From NCBI GenBank assembly GCA_033557465.1, contig CM066033.1, forward strand, positions 706,647,637 to 706,711,636: 64,000 bases of DNA. Direction: 5' to 3'. The notes under the pieces were generated by a model, which saw nothing but the letters and a program-made list of their open reading frames with translations, was not told the origin of the DNA and made no database searches. Both the position numbers and the translations under genes were made by a program. Origin of the DNA: Ichthyophis bannanicus (taxonomy: Eukaryota > Chordata > Amphibia > Gymnophiona > Ichthyophiidae). Positions 8,928-20,050 of the stretch are shown piece after piece. Each line of letters opens with the position of its first letter. The stretch's first letter is position 1.

Positions 8928-10308
8928 TGTCACGGGGTTCCCGGTGACACAAAGATTTTACGCCACTAAGTAGAGACGTTAATGATCAAAGAGACCAGGT
9001 GGAGGGTAATAAAGGCTTTTATTCCCCTTTTAAAGCAAGGTTCAACTAAGAGATAATTCCAGATAACAGAAACAGTCCTTTGTCTTTAAAAGGTACCAAT
9101 ATTCACACTAAGCAGTTAACTGTTACTTCACAGTTAAGGCAAGTTTTTCCATAGTAGCATTCAGTATAAGAAACATTAAATTATATTTCACTTATTCTTC
9201 TATGGTATGTGGAGCATACAGACTTTGGAGCATAGGCAGTGCACCAATCACATTCCATTAATTCTGGCATAGGTGAGGGAACAGTGCTGGGATAATCCAC
9301 TTCCATAGATTCTTCTCCCCTGTACTCATTCACGGAGCGTTCACTGTCCCTGTCTATCTCAGCATGGTAGTTTAAAACTTGGGAGTCTGGCTTCCTATAG
9401 CCAGGGATTCTCAAGGCTGATGGTAGCTTACTAAACCAGTCTTGATTCTTGTATCTCATAGAAGGAATACTTGTTTTAGTAGAGCTTTTAGTAGCACAAT
9501 TATCACAGTCAATATTTAATGCCTCATACCTTGGCTTTGGTGAGATAAAATCCACAGTGCTTCTTTTTCCTGCACCTCTCCCTTGGTAGCTGCACTTCTG
9601 CCTGCCAACCGGATACCGAGGTGTGCTTCTAGGCAGTGGAATAAAACTGCTGTTGGATTCTCCTCTCACTCTGGGTAAAAGCTCCTGTTGCCTATAAAGG
9701 TGCTTTTCCCTCTGAACAGGTAAAACTGGGTAATGATCCTCTAGAGATAATAAGCTTCTGTCAGAACCTCTCTCTCTGGTTCTTGGCTTTCCTCTCTCTA
9801 TTCTAACTTCAGGCAGAGTATAGGAACTAGGCGTGGTAGACGCTCTCACCTTGGGGTAACTTCCACCAAACTCCCCTTGTACAACAGGATCAGTTTGGGC
9901 CTTCTGGCTTCCCACCTTGTGAGGTCTGTTTCTCCTCCAGCTCCCAGCCTTGCTTCCTTCACAGCAATCAGGCTTATCTCCTTGGTAGCCTCCAGGCTTC
10001 TCTGCTGTTTCTCCTTCTCCTTCTCCTTCTTCTACTACCAGCTCTACTCCTTTCTTCCTGTCCTCTTCCTCTTCCTCTTTCTCATCCTGTCCAGAAGCAT
10101 TCTGCTCTGGCTTATAAAGTGAACGGTTACTGATGACTTCCTGGTTCCCTTTCAGCTGCAGGTCATCAAAGAGCTTAGGTTCATTAAGTCCGGCATGTCT
10201 GTTCCTGCTCCCTCTAGCTGTGCCTGGGGGTAACTGCACATCTAGTTCCTCTAAAGAAACAGGATTTCTTTTCTTCAAAACAACTTTATCAGTGCCCACA
10301 TCATGACA
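8928..10308 (-). repeat. 5' LTR of the gypsy-type element
   Basis: 1381 bp, the partner of 3691-5059. Against the 3' LTR I count about 11 substitutions and two 6-bp expansions in pyrimidine-rich repeats near 10015 and 10065. The open frame seen in the 3' LTR is also open here (9181 to the LTR edge); both indels keep the frame. Of seven substitutions inside that frame, six change an amino acid. Confidence 0.95.
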
Positions 10309-10479
10309 AGTTTCATTCATGACCATTCATGCTCTGTAGTTTTGTTTTGGTAGCCTCGATGGATTATAGGGCCTTGGGGAGATGGAGTTGGATTCTAATC
10401 CCTAAACAAATGCTGGAGTACACATTGGCCAAAGTTGCTGTCACATTGAGAATCCCCATCGAGACAGTAATGAAAAATT

Positions 10480-11360
10480 AATGTGTGGACAAAAGACCAT
10501 GTTGCAGCCCTGCAGATCTCTTCCATGGGACAAGAGACCAAGGTGGCCACCGATGTAGCCATGGCTCTGACATGAGCTGTGACATGATTATCAAGGTTCA
10601 GGCCAGCCTGAGCATAAGCAAAAGAGATGTAGTCAGCCAGCCAAACTGAAAGAGTGCATTTGGAAACAGCAGCCCCTAGCTTGCTGGGGGGTCAAAAGAG
10701 ACAAATAGCTGGATAGACTTTCGGTGGACCTTCGTCCGCTGTAGGTAGAGGGCAAGGCTCACTTGCAGTCCAGTATGTGCAATGCCGCTTCCCCTCCACG
10801 GGCATGAGGCCTTGGGGAAAAAAGTCAGTAGAATAACTGACTAAGTTGGAAAGCCAATACCATCTTTAGGAGGAATCGAGGATGAGTTGCACAGGACCAC
10901 TCTATTATGATGGAATCTGGTGTATGGTGGATGAGTCACTAGAGCCTGGAGCTCACTAGCACTGCGTGCTGAGGTAATTGCCGCCAAGAACAAGACCTTC
11001 CAGGTCAGGAATTTCAAAGAGCAGGAGTCGAGCAGCTCAAAGGGAAGTAGTATGAGCTGCGCCAGAACCACATTGAGGTCCCAAGCCATCCCTGGAGGCT
11101 TGAAGGGAGGTTTAGAGAGGAGCAAGCCTTGCATGAAGCGAACCAATAAAGGCTGAGTCAATATGGACTTTCCCTCCAGCCCACGATGGTAGGCTGCAAT
11201 CGCGCTGAGGGGACTCAGAGGTGTAGGAGGTACTCATGAAGTCTGTCGACAGAACAATGAAAGGGATCCAACACCTGTGCTGCACACACCAGGAAGCAAA
11301 TCTCTTCCATTTAAAAGCATAAGACCATCTTGTCGAGGCCCTCCTAGAGGCCAAAGAAAC
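10480..11360 (-). pseudogene. Tyrosine recombinase remnant, DIRS copy A
   Basis: Minus-strand frames match the recombinases of copies C and E: AFKWKRF near 11310, the SARSASELQAL helix near 10960, then AATW near 10510. The first catalytic Arg is replaced (SASEL where RxSEL is expected). The usual H-x-x-R motif reads AHVRAM, one residue short. It is frameshifted and inactive. Confidence 0.75.
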
Positions 11361-11379
11361 ATCGGTTATGCCGACAGGC

Positions 11380-12150
11380 AGGTTAAGCTCTGAAAGGACT
11401 AGCTGTCAATCTCTGAAGTTGGTCCAGTGGAAGAAAAGTCTTTGCTTGAGTTGTATCAAGGAGAGCACCGATGAACTGCAGGTGTTGGGTGGACTGAAGG
11501 TGGGACTTCGGGTAATTTACAACAAAACCCAATAGCTCTAGCACCTGAATGCTGGACTCTGTCTGGAGAGGTGCTTTTTATGAACCAGTTATCCAGGTAT
11601 AAGAAAGACAAAACTCCCTATTTTTCTGAGGTATGTTGCTACCACTGCAAGATACTTTGTGAAGTCTCAGGGTGCCAAGGCCAGTCCGAAGGGTGTACTG
11701 AAAGTGCTGTCCTCCCAGGACGAACCTGAGGTTATTTCCTGTAAGTGGGATGGATCGGTATGTGAGTATACATGTACTTTAGATCCCGGGAGCATAGCCA
11801 ATCATCTTTCTGAAGATATGGGAGCAGGATCTCTAGAGAGACCATCTTAAACTTTTCTCTCACAAGGAAGGTATTGAGGCTTCAGAGGTCCAGGATGGGC
11901 CGAACCCCTCCATCGTTTTGGGGACCAGAAAGTACCTGGATTAAAATCCCTGTCCAATCTGCTCCTGAGGCACGGGCTCAATCTGCCACAAGGGTGGAGA
12001 TTTCCCCCTGAAGGAGGGTTAGATGCAGAGGATCAATGGGATACACCCCCAGGGGGCATGAGGTGGCAGTTTAGCAAAGTGCAACATGTAGCCAACTTTG
12101 GACTATATATAGCACTCATGCGTCCGAAGTTATGAGAAGCCACCTGTGGG
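11380..12150 (-). pseudogene. Reverse transcriptase remnant, DIRS copy A
   Basis: In shifting frames the minus strand gives RT blocks close to those of copy C at 31314-32054. These include a decayed LPFGLASAP block, an AVVATYLR helix and a YLDNW box in place of YLDDW. The RNase H part seen in other copies is absent between this and the recombinase. Confidence 0.65.
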
Positions 12151-12229
12151 CAAAGAGAGTGAGCCATCCACACCCCCACCGGAGGGTTTCCCTCTGTGGT
12201 CACCAGCAGATGGGCTATGCTCCGAAGGA

Positions 12230-14093
12230 ACCTATCAAAATCCCACCCCCGGCTTGGGTTGTGGGGCAGGTTGAGCCTTTTGGGGCTCGGACGTGCATCT
12301 CGAGAATCTGGTGACAGTGGTGTGCTGCTTCTCAATGATGCCAGCTTTCTCCTCCACGTGCTTTCCAAAGAGGTTCTCTTCCCTGCACGGCACATCCACA
12401 AGCTTATTTTGCACAGACTGCTCCAGATCAGAAGACAGAAGCCAGGCAAGTCAATACCCACAGTCACCACTCAAGACTAAGTCTCCCTGATCAGGAACTT
12501 CGAACAGTCTTTGCCATGGCCCACGAGGGTATGATAGTTTTCCAGTTTCTCCAAAGGAAGGGGCACAAGTCATCAAGATCATGCATTATGTCTTTCAGGA
12601 ACATGCTCATGTAGAGCTGATAAGAATGCACTCAAGCCGCGAGCATGGAGCTCTGGAAGCACCTCCTTCTGAAGGAGTCCAACGTCCGAGCCTCCCTACC
12701 CGGGGACGTTGTGGAATGAGTATTAGTGCTCTTAATCCTCCTTAGGGTGGACTCTAGTACTAAGATATGGTGTGGAAGCTGAGGCTTCTCAAATCTCGGG
12801 GCCTTTTGAACCCATTACGTTGAGTCTAGCCTCCTACTGACAAAGGGCACAGTGAGGGGGTTCTTCCACATCCTCATTTGTAGCCTTTATAGGACACAGT
12901 GCATCAGAACTAGCACTGCTTCCTAAGAAGCTGAAGAGTACTGGAGAATCTTCAACTCCTCCGCCCTGGGTTTATCCTCCATCTCCAGTGAAAATGGGAT
13001 TGGCTTGGCCATATCTCTCACAAAGTCCTAGAAAGATATGTTCTCCAGAGGAGACTTTTGCCATTCATGCAGAGGGGAGGGGTCTGATGGAAGCTCAAGG
13101 GTCCTGTCCTCTGACAGGTTCTCCGATTCCACATTTGTCACCCAGTCATCAGTCAGACTCCAAGAGGAAGTTGAAGTACCTCTGAGACTCTGCCCAGAGC
13201 TCCCTCCAGCCTCGGGGGTAGGAGCATCGACTGGATCGACAAACAATTGAGTGCTTTCAGCACTTCATCAGGACATCAGAACCCAATACACTCAAAAGAG
13301 AGATGGCCCCGCCAGGAACCGGCATTGAATCTTTTTGATGCCCCAATATCAACGCTTCCGCAGGCAGAGCATGTGTTTTGACGATCGACTGCACAGAGGT
13401 CAATGATGATGCCCTGGGCACTGAAGGACCGGCCAGCTGTCTATCCAACATTGATGCGATGGCCTCCAGTGCCTGAAGGCTTTCCTCCATGGCTGCCGAT
13501 TCCAAAGATCTTGGGTCCTGAGCAGCATCTACTAATATCTCTGGCATCCCCACAAGGGTATCGTCATGGCCTCAGCCATCGGGAGATGGTCAATGCCCCT
13601 CCAAAACTCTGGAGATTGATTCTTCTCTCCACGCCATCACCGTCGACATCACGTCGGGAAGGGTTCTGATGCCGATGCACAAGGATCTTCACCAAGTGCT
13701 CAAAAGGATCCCCCTTTGATGTTGATGAAGCCAAGGTTGAATCCTTCCTCGATTCCATGTGGAGAGTGACCAACAGTCGCTCCTGAGTCCTACAGGTGCT
13801 CGACTCCAATTGAGCCCAGGAACCTTTCATTGTCACTGCGGATCCTAGAGGAGCCAATGAGACCAATGCCAGTGCTGAGGATGCTGAATCAGACTTCTGA
13901 CCAAAAAGGGATTCCCATTGCTTCTCTAGTCTCTTTAGGCCTCTTCTTGTCATCTCCAAGCTAAAATTACAAGAGGAGGACTGGTGATCGGGACTCGGAC
14001 AATGGAGGCACCAATTGAGCTTGTCGGTGACCGAGAGATGGTCCTGGCACATTTGGTGCATTTCTTGAACCCACTGGCCGGTTTCTGGGACAT
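12230..14093 (-). pseudogene. Gag remnant, DIRS copy A
   Basis: It starts at the Met at 14093 (MSQKPASGFKKCTKC) with the family's N-terminal Cys pairs; the second pair, CLHC, lies in another frame after a shift. Serine- and acid-rich spacer pieces follow (13257-13553, 13028-13246). Near 12300-12470 comes the conserved C-terminal segment with a LVDVP-like and an ENLF-like block. Several frameshifts and stops mark it as dead. Confidence 0.7.
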
Positions 14094-14292
14094 GTCTGGG
14101 AAGATGGCCTTGGCAAGAGAAGATGGCTCAATGGTGACCAGAGGCTCAGCTGGGCTGTGGGAAAAATGAAAAAATAAAGTTACCGAAAAAAGCACAGGAA
14201 CAGAGGATGGAACCATGACAGACAGACCCAATGCTACCAATGGCAGACAGAAAAGTAGAAACAAGCAAAAAAAAGACCCCCAAAGGGGAAAA

Positions 14293-14475
14293 AAACAGTT
14301 ACTCACCTGTAACAGGTGTTATCCAGGGACAGCTGGAATCAGTCCTCTTATATGGGTGACGTTGGCACTGCCGGAGCCCGCGCAGAGCATTTCCCCAGCT
14401 TTCAAAGAGCCTTTGGGAATGCTACCACGCATGCATGGTCCCCTGCTTGCGCAAGGGCGCCATCTTGCTCAGTCA
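14293..14475 (-). repeat. Left terminal repeat of copy B1
   Basis: It starts acagttactcacctgtaac, has cttatatgggtgacg near 14345 and the catgcatgg block, and ends near gccatcttgctcag. It matches the left ends of C and F. Confidence 0.8.
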
Positions 14476-14544
14476 GATGACATAGCTTAGGCAAAAGATA
14501 AAAAGGTAAAGGAGGCAACTCCCAGGGGAGGAGGAAGAGTTGCA

Positions 14545-14639
14545 AGGACTGATTCCTGCTGTCCCTGGAAAACACCTATTACAGGTGAGTAACTATGCTT
14601 TCTCCAGGAACAAGCAGGTAGTCCGTCCTCACATATGGG
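14545..14639 (-). repeat. ICR of copy B1
   Basis: The first half is complementary to the left terminus (cacctattacaggtgagtaac). The second half (ttctccaggaacaagcagg) has the form of a right terminus complement. The circle-type joint lies near 14597. Confidence 0.8.
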
Positions 14640-14879
14640 ACCCCCTAGCTCCAGGCTGCTGGGGCCTGAACCACAACAGCAGCAGCAGTGACCCAAGGGA
14701 GATCGTGATTTGCAGATGGTCAGTCACTACCAAGAGACTCTGCAGATCCAAGCGTCCAGCATCACCATAACTCCAGTAGCCAACACTGAAGGGTTGGAGG
14801 GCAGGAGTTGCCTATACACTGAGAATGCTTCTGATCACTGCCTGGCCAAAGGTACTGTCCCTGCAGGACTCACTCTCAA

Positions 14880-15864
14880 GGCAGTAGTGGGCTGCAAACA
14901 TATGGACTGAAGACCACGTGGCGGCCTTACAGATTTCTTACACCGGCACTGTGCGTAGGTTGGCCACCGATGTGGCCATAGCCCTCACATGATGAGCAAT
15001 GATCTGGTGCTCCAGAGAGAGACCAGCTCGCTCATAAGCGAAAGCAATACAGTCTGCCACCCAAGTGGACAGCATCCACTTGGTCAAAGATAGCCCCAGT
15101 CTGCTGGGGTCATAGGAGATAAAAAGCTGAGGAGCTTTTCAATGAGCCTTGATCCTCTGTAAATAAAAGGACAGGGCCTTCTTGCAATCCAGGGCATGCA
15201 AGACGACCTCCTTCCTGCCGGCGTGCAGCTGTGGGAAGAAGGTGGGGAGGACTACCTCCTGATTGAGGTGAAAAGCAGACACCATCTTTGGGAGGATTTG
15301 GGGTGCATGCAAAGCACCACTCTGTTCGTATAAAAACCTGGAAGAGGGCGCGTCCACCACCAGGGCCTGCAGCTCTCACTCTGCAAACAGATGTCAACGC
15401 CACCAAGAAGACCACCTTCCAGGAGAGGTGTCTCAAGTGGCAGGTGGCCAAAGACTTGAATGGTGGCCTAGTGAGCTGGGAGAGCACCACATTGAGGTCC
15501 CATTCCACTCCCGGAGGACAGAGAGGGGGCTTGAATAGCAGAGGCCACTGAGGAATCTGGAGACCAAAGGCTGGTCTGGGAGGGGCTTCCCCTCTATAGG
15601 GTGATGGTTAGCTGCTATGACACCGAGATGCACCCTCACAGAGTTAGATTTCAAGCCCGAGTGTGGGAGGTGCAGCAAGTACTGCAGCACAAGCTTTACC
15701 TGATAGAAGAATGGGTTCTCATTCCTTTCTGCACACCAGACGAAGAACCTCCTCCACTTGAAGGCGTAAGCCCTTCTGGTGGATGGCTTCTGGGAGGTCA
15801 GGAGGATTTCCTTGACCTCACCTGGGAGGTTGAAAGGGCCCAGTGCTACCCTTTCAGCAGCCAC
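14880..15864 (-). pseudogene. Tyrosine recombinase remnant, copy B1
   Basis: The N-terminal part (15433-15864) reads STRRAYAFKWRRF and LVLQYLLHLPHSGLKSNSVR, typical of DIRS recombinases. The core (15110-15508) has a frameshift beside the first catalytic Arg. The H-x-x-R motif (AHHVRAM) lies near 14980 and the terminal AATW block near 14925. Frame changes make it a pseudogene. Confidence 0.75.
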
Positions 15865-15991
15865 GCTGTCAACGATAGGGACCCCAGTTGGGGTGTAGCA
15901 GGGAATCCCCCTCCTAGGACACGAGGTCTGGGTCCCGGCCCAGTGGTACTAGGGTTGCCACCAACAGGAAGAGTAGCAGGGAAAACCAGGG

Positions 15992-17213
15992 CTACCTTGC
16001 ACAATCAGGATTACTGAGGCATGCTCGCTCTGGATCTTGAAAAGGCATTTGGCTATCAGAGGTGTTGGTGGGAATGCATAAAGCAGGCCCCATGACTAGG
16101 AGATCAGGAAGGCGTCCATCGCCACCCTCCTGTAGTGTGGCTGAGGAGAGCAGAATTTGAGCAGCAGTGAGTTGTCCAGGGAAATGAACAGATCCAGCCA
16201 GGGTCTTCCCCAGAAGCGGAGAAGCCTCCGGGTCACTTTTGGGTCCAGGCGCCACCCATGAGGCCGAAGGACCCAGCTGAGGTTGTCTGCCAGGTAGTTG
16301 TCCTGGCCCGGTAAGTACACCACCCTCAGAAGGATATGGTTGCGCACTGCAAAGGAGTGGAGGGCCACTGCCTCCTGACAGAGGAAGTAGAAGCCCGTAC
16401 CCCCCCTGCTTGTTCACACAGGACATGGCAACCTGATTGTCTGTCTGCATGAGGACCAGGAGGTCGCTCAGGAGGTGGCGGAAGGCCTGAAGGACTAGGA
16501 AGATTGCCCTGAACTCCAGGAGATTGATTTGCAGGAAAGATTCCTCTGGGGACCAGGTGCACTGGTCCTCGCAATGTACGCCCAACCTACAAGGGAGGCA
16601 TCTGTCGTCAGGACCCTCTGAGGATCGGTGCCTGGAAGGGCATCATCCCTGCCCTGAGGTGATGTAGGGACTGCCACCAGGTGAGGGAGGCCACCAGCTG
16701 GTGAGTGACCTTTTCTCTGTCCCTCAGCCTGCCTGCTGCCTGTGTCCAGTGGGAAGAGAGGCGTAACGTGAACTGTCGAGGCCATATGAACTGTCTGCAC
16801 ATCCCATGCTAGCTGCATCAGGCAGTGGGCTCTCTCCAGAGGGAGGAAGGCCCTGACCCGCAGTGTGTCCAGCTGGGCCCCTATGAATTCCAAGTCTTGG
16901 GCCGGGGAGAGGCTGGACTTGGGGTAGTTGATGATGAACCCCAACTGCTGCAGGGTGTGGATAGCGAACCTTGTGGCCCGCCTGGCCTCAAGAGGTGTGC
17001 TGCCTCTGATGAGCCAGTTGTCCAGGTAAGGGAAGACATGGGCCCCTTGGTGGCGCACATGGGCGGCTACAAGCACCTGGCATTTTGTAAAGACCCTTGG
17101 AGAGGAGGCAAGGCCGAATGGCAGCACCCTGTACTGCTAGTGCTGCCCCCAACCACGAATGCCTGTGGGAGGGGTGCATCAGGATGTGGGTGTAAGCATC
17201 TTTGAGATCCACT
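15992..17213 (-). pseudogene. RT palm and RNase H remnant, copy B1
   Basis: From 17213 the minus strand reads VDLKDAYTHILMHPSH, then LPFGLASSPRVFTK and YLDNW (second catalytic Asp changed to Asn). The thumb region NYPKSSLSPAQDLEFIGAQ follows. RNase H blocks come next: TDASLVGW, INLLEFRAI, QTDNQVAM and the PGQDNYLAD block. Frames shift several times. Confidence 0.75.
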
Positions 17214-17774
17214 GTCCTGGCCCAGCAGATATACCGCCTCCAGGAGCATCCAATTGCAATTTGCATACGAGCAGAGGGTACTGCTTCTTGGCAGAGGGTG
17301 TATGACCCTGTGCCCCACTCCTTGCTGATGCAGAACACTGCGACCTGGTTGTCAGCTTGGATCAGCACCGACTGGTGCTGCAGATGGTGGCTGAAGGCTC
17401 AGAGAGTCAGGGATATGGCCCGATGCTCTAGGAGGTGTATCTGATGTTGGCTTTCCGTCTGCGACCAACTGCCCTGTGCAGAGGTCCTTGCAATGAACCC
17501 CGCCCCCCCCCCCCCCCAGCCCAGAAGGGAGGCATCTGTGGTGAGAACCTTCTGGGGGGTTGCAACCTGAAAGGGCATCCTAGCTTGGAGATGCTGTGGC
17601 ACCTGCCACCAGCCGAGGGAGTCCGCCAGTCAGCGGGTCATGGTCACCCTGCCTCATAACCCGTGGCCTGGGTCCACTGGGAGCACAGACACAACTGGGC
17701 TGCCCTCATGTGAAGACTGGCATCCGTGGTAACATGAACTGTGGATGCCATGTAGCCCAGCAGTCAGAGCAGAA
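17214..17774 (-). pseudogene. RNase H and RT thumb fragment of copy B2
   Basis: The minus strand gives TTDASLLGWG (17399-17602), then QIHLLEHRAISL and IQADNQVAVFCISK, which is RNase H. It is cut at about 17213 and followed there by the RT of B1. On the other side it breaks at 17774, where copy C inserted, and continues at 34461. A run of 16 or more C near 17504 interrupts the frame. Confidence 0.7.
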
Positions 17775-17958
17775 AGAGTAGTTACTCACCTGTAACAGGT
17801 GTTCTCCAGGAGCAGCAGGAATCAGTCCTCACATATGGGTGACATCGACATCGATGGAGCCCTTGCGGAGCATTTCCCCAGCTTTCCATGAAAGCCTTTG
17901 GGAATGCAGGCACGCATGCGCGGTTCCCTTCCCGCCTAAAGGTGCCATCTTGCTCAAT
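17775..17958 (-). repeat. Left terminal repeat of copy C
   Basis: It starts agagtagttactcacctg and is the inverse of 34301-34460 apart from about 25 extra outer bases. Shared blocks are cctcacatatgggtgac, gaaagcctttgggaatgc, gcatgcg and aaaggtgccatcttgctc. Confidence 0.88.
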
Positions 17959-18044
17959 CAAATGACATAGCTAAAAACAGCACACAAAAAAGTAAAAAAA
18001 TAAACTATGTACAACTGCAACTCCCAGGGGAGGAGGGAAGGTTG

Positions 18045-18140
18045 TGAGGACTGATTCCTGCTGCTCCTGGAGAACACCTGTTACAGGTGAGTAACTACTC
18101 TTTCTCCAGGACCAAGCAGGAAGTCAGTCCTCACATATGG
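18045..18140 (-). repeat. ICR of copy C
   Basis: It is complementary first to the left terminus (ctcctggagaacacctgttac) and then to the right terminus (tctccaggaccaagcagga). The join is at ctactc|tttctcc, giving the exact element ends. Confidence 0.88.
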
Positions 18141-18277
18141 GCGACTCCCTAGCTCTGGGCTACCAAGGAACCCAGGCTGAACAAGAGAACTCCCTCTAGT
18201 CCCAGCATCAAAGAAAGGCTTTTCACTGAGAGAACCTCCACTGGTAGCCCAACGGAGGGCTGGAGGGCAGGAGTTGC

Positions 18278-19472
18278 CTAAACCTCAAAGAGATTCCGGA
18301 GTACTGCCTGGCCAAAAGCACTGTCCCTACGGGACTCCCTCTCCAGACAGTAATGGGCCGCAAAAGTCTGGCTTGAGGACCAAGTTGCAGCCCTGCAGAT
18401 GTCTACCAACGGTACAGAGCGGAGGTGAGCCACTGAGGCAGCCATTGCCCTGACACGATGGGCCATGACCCGACCCTGCAAAGGAAGGTCAGCCGCCCTG
18501 TAAGCCCAGGTGATACAGTCAGCTACCCAGGTGGACAAGGTACGTTTGGACACAGCTAACCCCAAATTATTAGGGTCAAAAGATATGAAGAGCTGAGTAG
18601 CCCTTCTATGCCCCTGCGTACGGTCAAGGTAGAAGGATAAGGCCCTCCTACAGTCCAGGGTATGCAGAACTGTTTCAGCCTGGCTTGCATGAGGCCTAGG
18701 GAAGAATGTTGGAAGAACCACCTCCTGGTTGAGGTGGAAAGAGGAGACAACTTTAGGGAGGAACTTTGGATGAGTCCTAAGGACTACCCTGTTCCTATAG
18801 AAGCGGGTGTAAGGCCTGTCACAGACCAGGGCCTGAAGCTCACTCACTCGCCTGGCCGAGGTTAGGGCTATCAAGAAGAGTGTCTTCCAGGACAGGAAGC
18901 GTAGAGGGCAAGTAGCCATCGGCTCAGAAGGTGGGCAAGTCAGTTGCTGCAAGACCACATTCAACTCCCACTCAGGAGCAGGAGGATGGATTGGAGGCTT
19001 GAGCAAAAGCAAGCCTCTGAGAAAGCGGGACACCAAGGGATGAACGGACAGAGAATGTCCTTCCACTAGTGAGTGGTGAGCTGCTAGAGCTGAGGTGGAC
19101 CCGAACAGAATTGGACTTAAGTCCCTGATTTGATAAGTGCAGTAAGTACTGAAGCAGTACTGGTACAGTACAGGAGAAGGGATCCTCTGTACATAGCTGA
19201 CACCACACAGAAAACCTTTTCCATTTGAGAGCATAGGTTTTCCTAGTGGACTGTTTCCTAGAGGCTAGGACAACCTCTTCATCTTCATGAGGTAGGCCCC
19301 AGGGAGCCAAAACTACCCTTGCAGCCTCCAGGCCATCAAATTGAGAGCATTGCGATTGGGGTGCAGAAGGGAACCCTGATCCTGAGAGAGAAGGTCGGGT
19401 TGCAACCCCAGAGGCAGTGGAGGATCCACTGCCAGCTGAAGCAGAAGTGGAAACCAAGGCTGTCTCGGCCAC
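18278..19472 (-). pseudogene. Tyrosine recombinase, copy C (one frameshift)
   Basis: The N-terminal SAM-like part (18972-19472) has STRKTYALKWKRFSVWC. The catalytic part (18278-19234) has TSARRVSEL with the first Arg, AHRVRAM with H-x-x-R, AATW with the Trp, and AHYCL with the nucleophile Tyr. All expected catalytic residues are present. The two parts are in different frames. The enzyme would integrate the circular cDNA of the element. Confidence 0.8.
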
Positions 19473-19683
19473 CTGGGAGCTACCAGCAGGACCGAGGCCT
19501 TATCCTGAAGAATCTTGAACAGAGTTCGGGCCACCAAGGGCGTGGGAGGAAACGCATACAGGAGGCCCTGAGACCATGGGATCAGAAAAGCATCTGCCGC
19601 CATCCTCAGAGGATGCGGTTGTCTGGAGCAGAACTTTGGCAGCTGTTTGTTCAGTGGACTGGCAAACAGATCTATGGATGGAA
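19313..19683 (-). pseudogene. Post-RNase H segment, copy C (left of insertion D)
   Basis: The minus strand reads DAFLIPWSQGLLYAFPPTPL, then LLVAPRWPRQPWFP and the MAWRL end. This conserved DIRS segment follows RNase H. The frame breaks at 19683 where D is inserted and resumes at 25051. Confidence 0.75.
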
Positions 19684-19877
19684 AGCACAGTTACTTACCT
19701 GTAACAGGTGATCTCTGGGAACAGCAGGAATAAGTCTTCACATATGGGTACGTCGGTACCAACGGAGCCTGCGCGGGAACGCTTCCCAGCATCCAATCAG
19801 AAAGCTTTTGGAAGCATCCCACCACACCTGCGTGCTGCCCTTCCTGCCTTTCCCAACTGCCTCTCCTCAGTTAAGTT
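19684..19877 (-). repeat. Left terminal repeat of copy D
   Basis: It begins agcacagttacttacctg, with cttcacatatgggta, the ggtacc block, gcgcgggaacgc and the aaagcttttggaagc block. It is inverted relative to 24893-25050. Confidence 0.88.
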
Positions 19878-19954
19878 TTAAAGCTGAGACAAAGAGAGAG
19901 AGAGGAAAGGAAAGATAGATAGAGAGATACAACTCCTAGGGGAGGTGGGAGGGT

Positions 19955-20050
19955 TGTGAAGAATTATTCCTGCTGTTCCCAGAGATCACCTGTTACAGGT
20001 AAGTAACTGTGCTATCTCCAGGAACAAGCAGGAATGAGTCTTCACATATG
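19955..20050 (-). repeat. ICR of copy D
   Basis: It joins the complements of the left terminus (cagagatcacctgttacagg) and the right terminus (tctccaggaacaagcagg). The joint gtgct|atctcc gives the element ends. Confidence 0.88.

Larger units (their letters stand above)
3687..10312 (-). mobile_element. Ty3/gypsy-type LTR retrotransposon with dUTPase and no integrase
   Basis: A complete LTR element with 1.37-1.38 kb LTRs inserted in DIRS copy A. The 4-bp repeat agtt (3687-3690 and 10309-10312) is the target duplication, and the LTRs begin tg and end ca. Reading on the minus strand it encodes Gag, aspartic protease, dUTPase, RT and RNase H in one frame, broken by a single stop. No H2C2 zinc site or DDE integrase is found between RNase H and the polypurine tract. 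The LTRs differ by about 11 substitutions and two 6-bp repeat-length changes, so insertion is fairly recent. It could only have moved with an integrase supplied in trans. Confidence 0.9.
3225..14292 (-). mobile_element. DIRS-like retrotransposon copy A (interrupted, decayed)
   Basis: Copy A reads on the minus strand. From its 3' end at about 3225 it has a terminal repeat, an ICR, a tyrosine recombinase remnant, an RT remnant and a gag remnant. An LTR retrotransposon (3691-10308) sits in its 3' untranslated region, and the left end of copy B1 follows its gag leader. The RNase H segment is missing between recombinase and RT. Its own right terminal repeat is not in the window. Frames are broken throughout, so it is inactive. 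Confidence 0.8.
14293..17213 (-). mobile_element. DIRS-like copy B1 (5'-truncated)
   Basis: It runs from the left terminal repeat through ICR, recombinase and RNase H to the RT palm, and stops abruptly near 17213. There it is joined to the RNase H of another copy (B2) in the same orientation. The left end directly follows the gag leader of copy A in a run of A. Gag and the right terminal repeat are missing. Confidence 0.75.

Noticed and set aside
9181..10326. A separate 381-codon gene
   Set aside because: The first Met lies in the flanking DIRS DNA outside the LTR, so the frame is the LTR part of the pol extension read in the 5' LTR.
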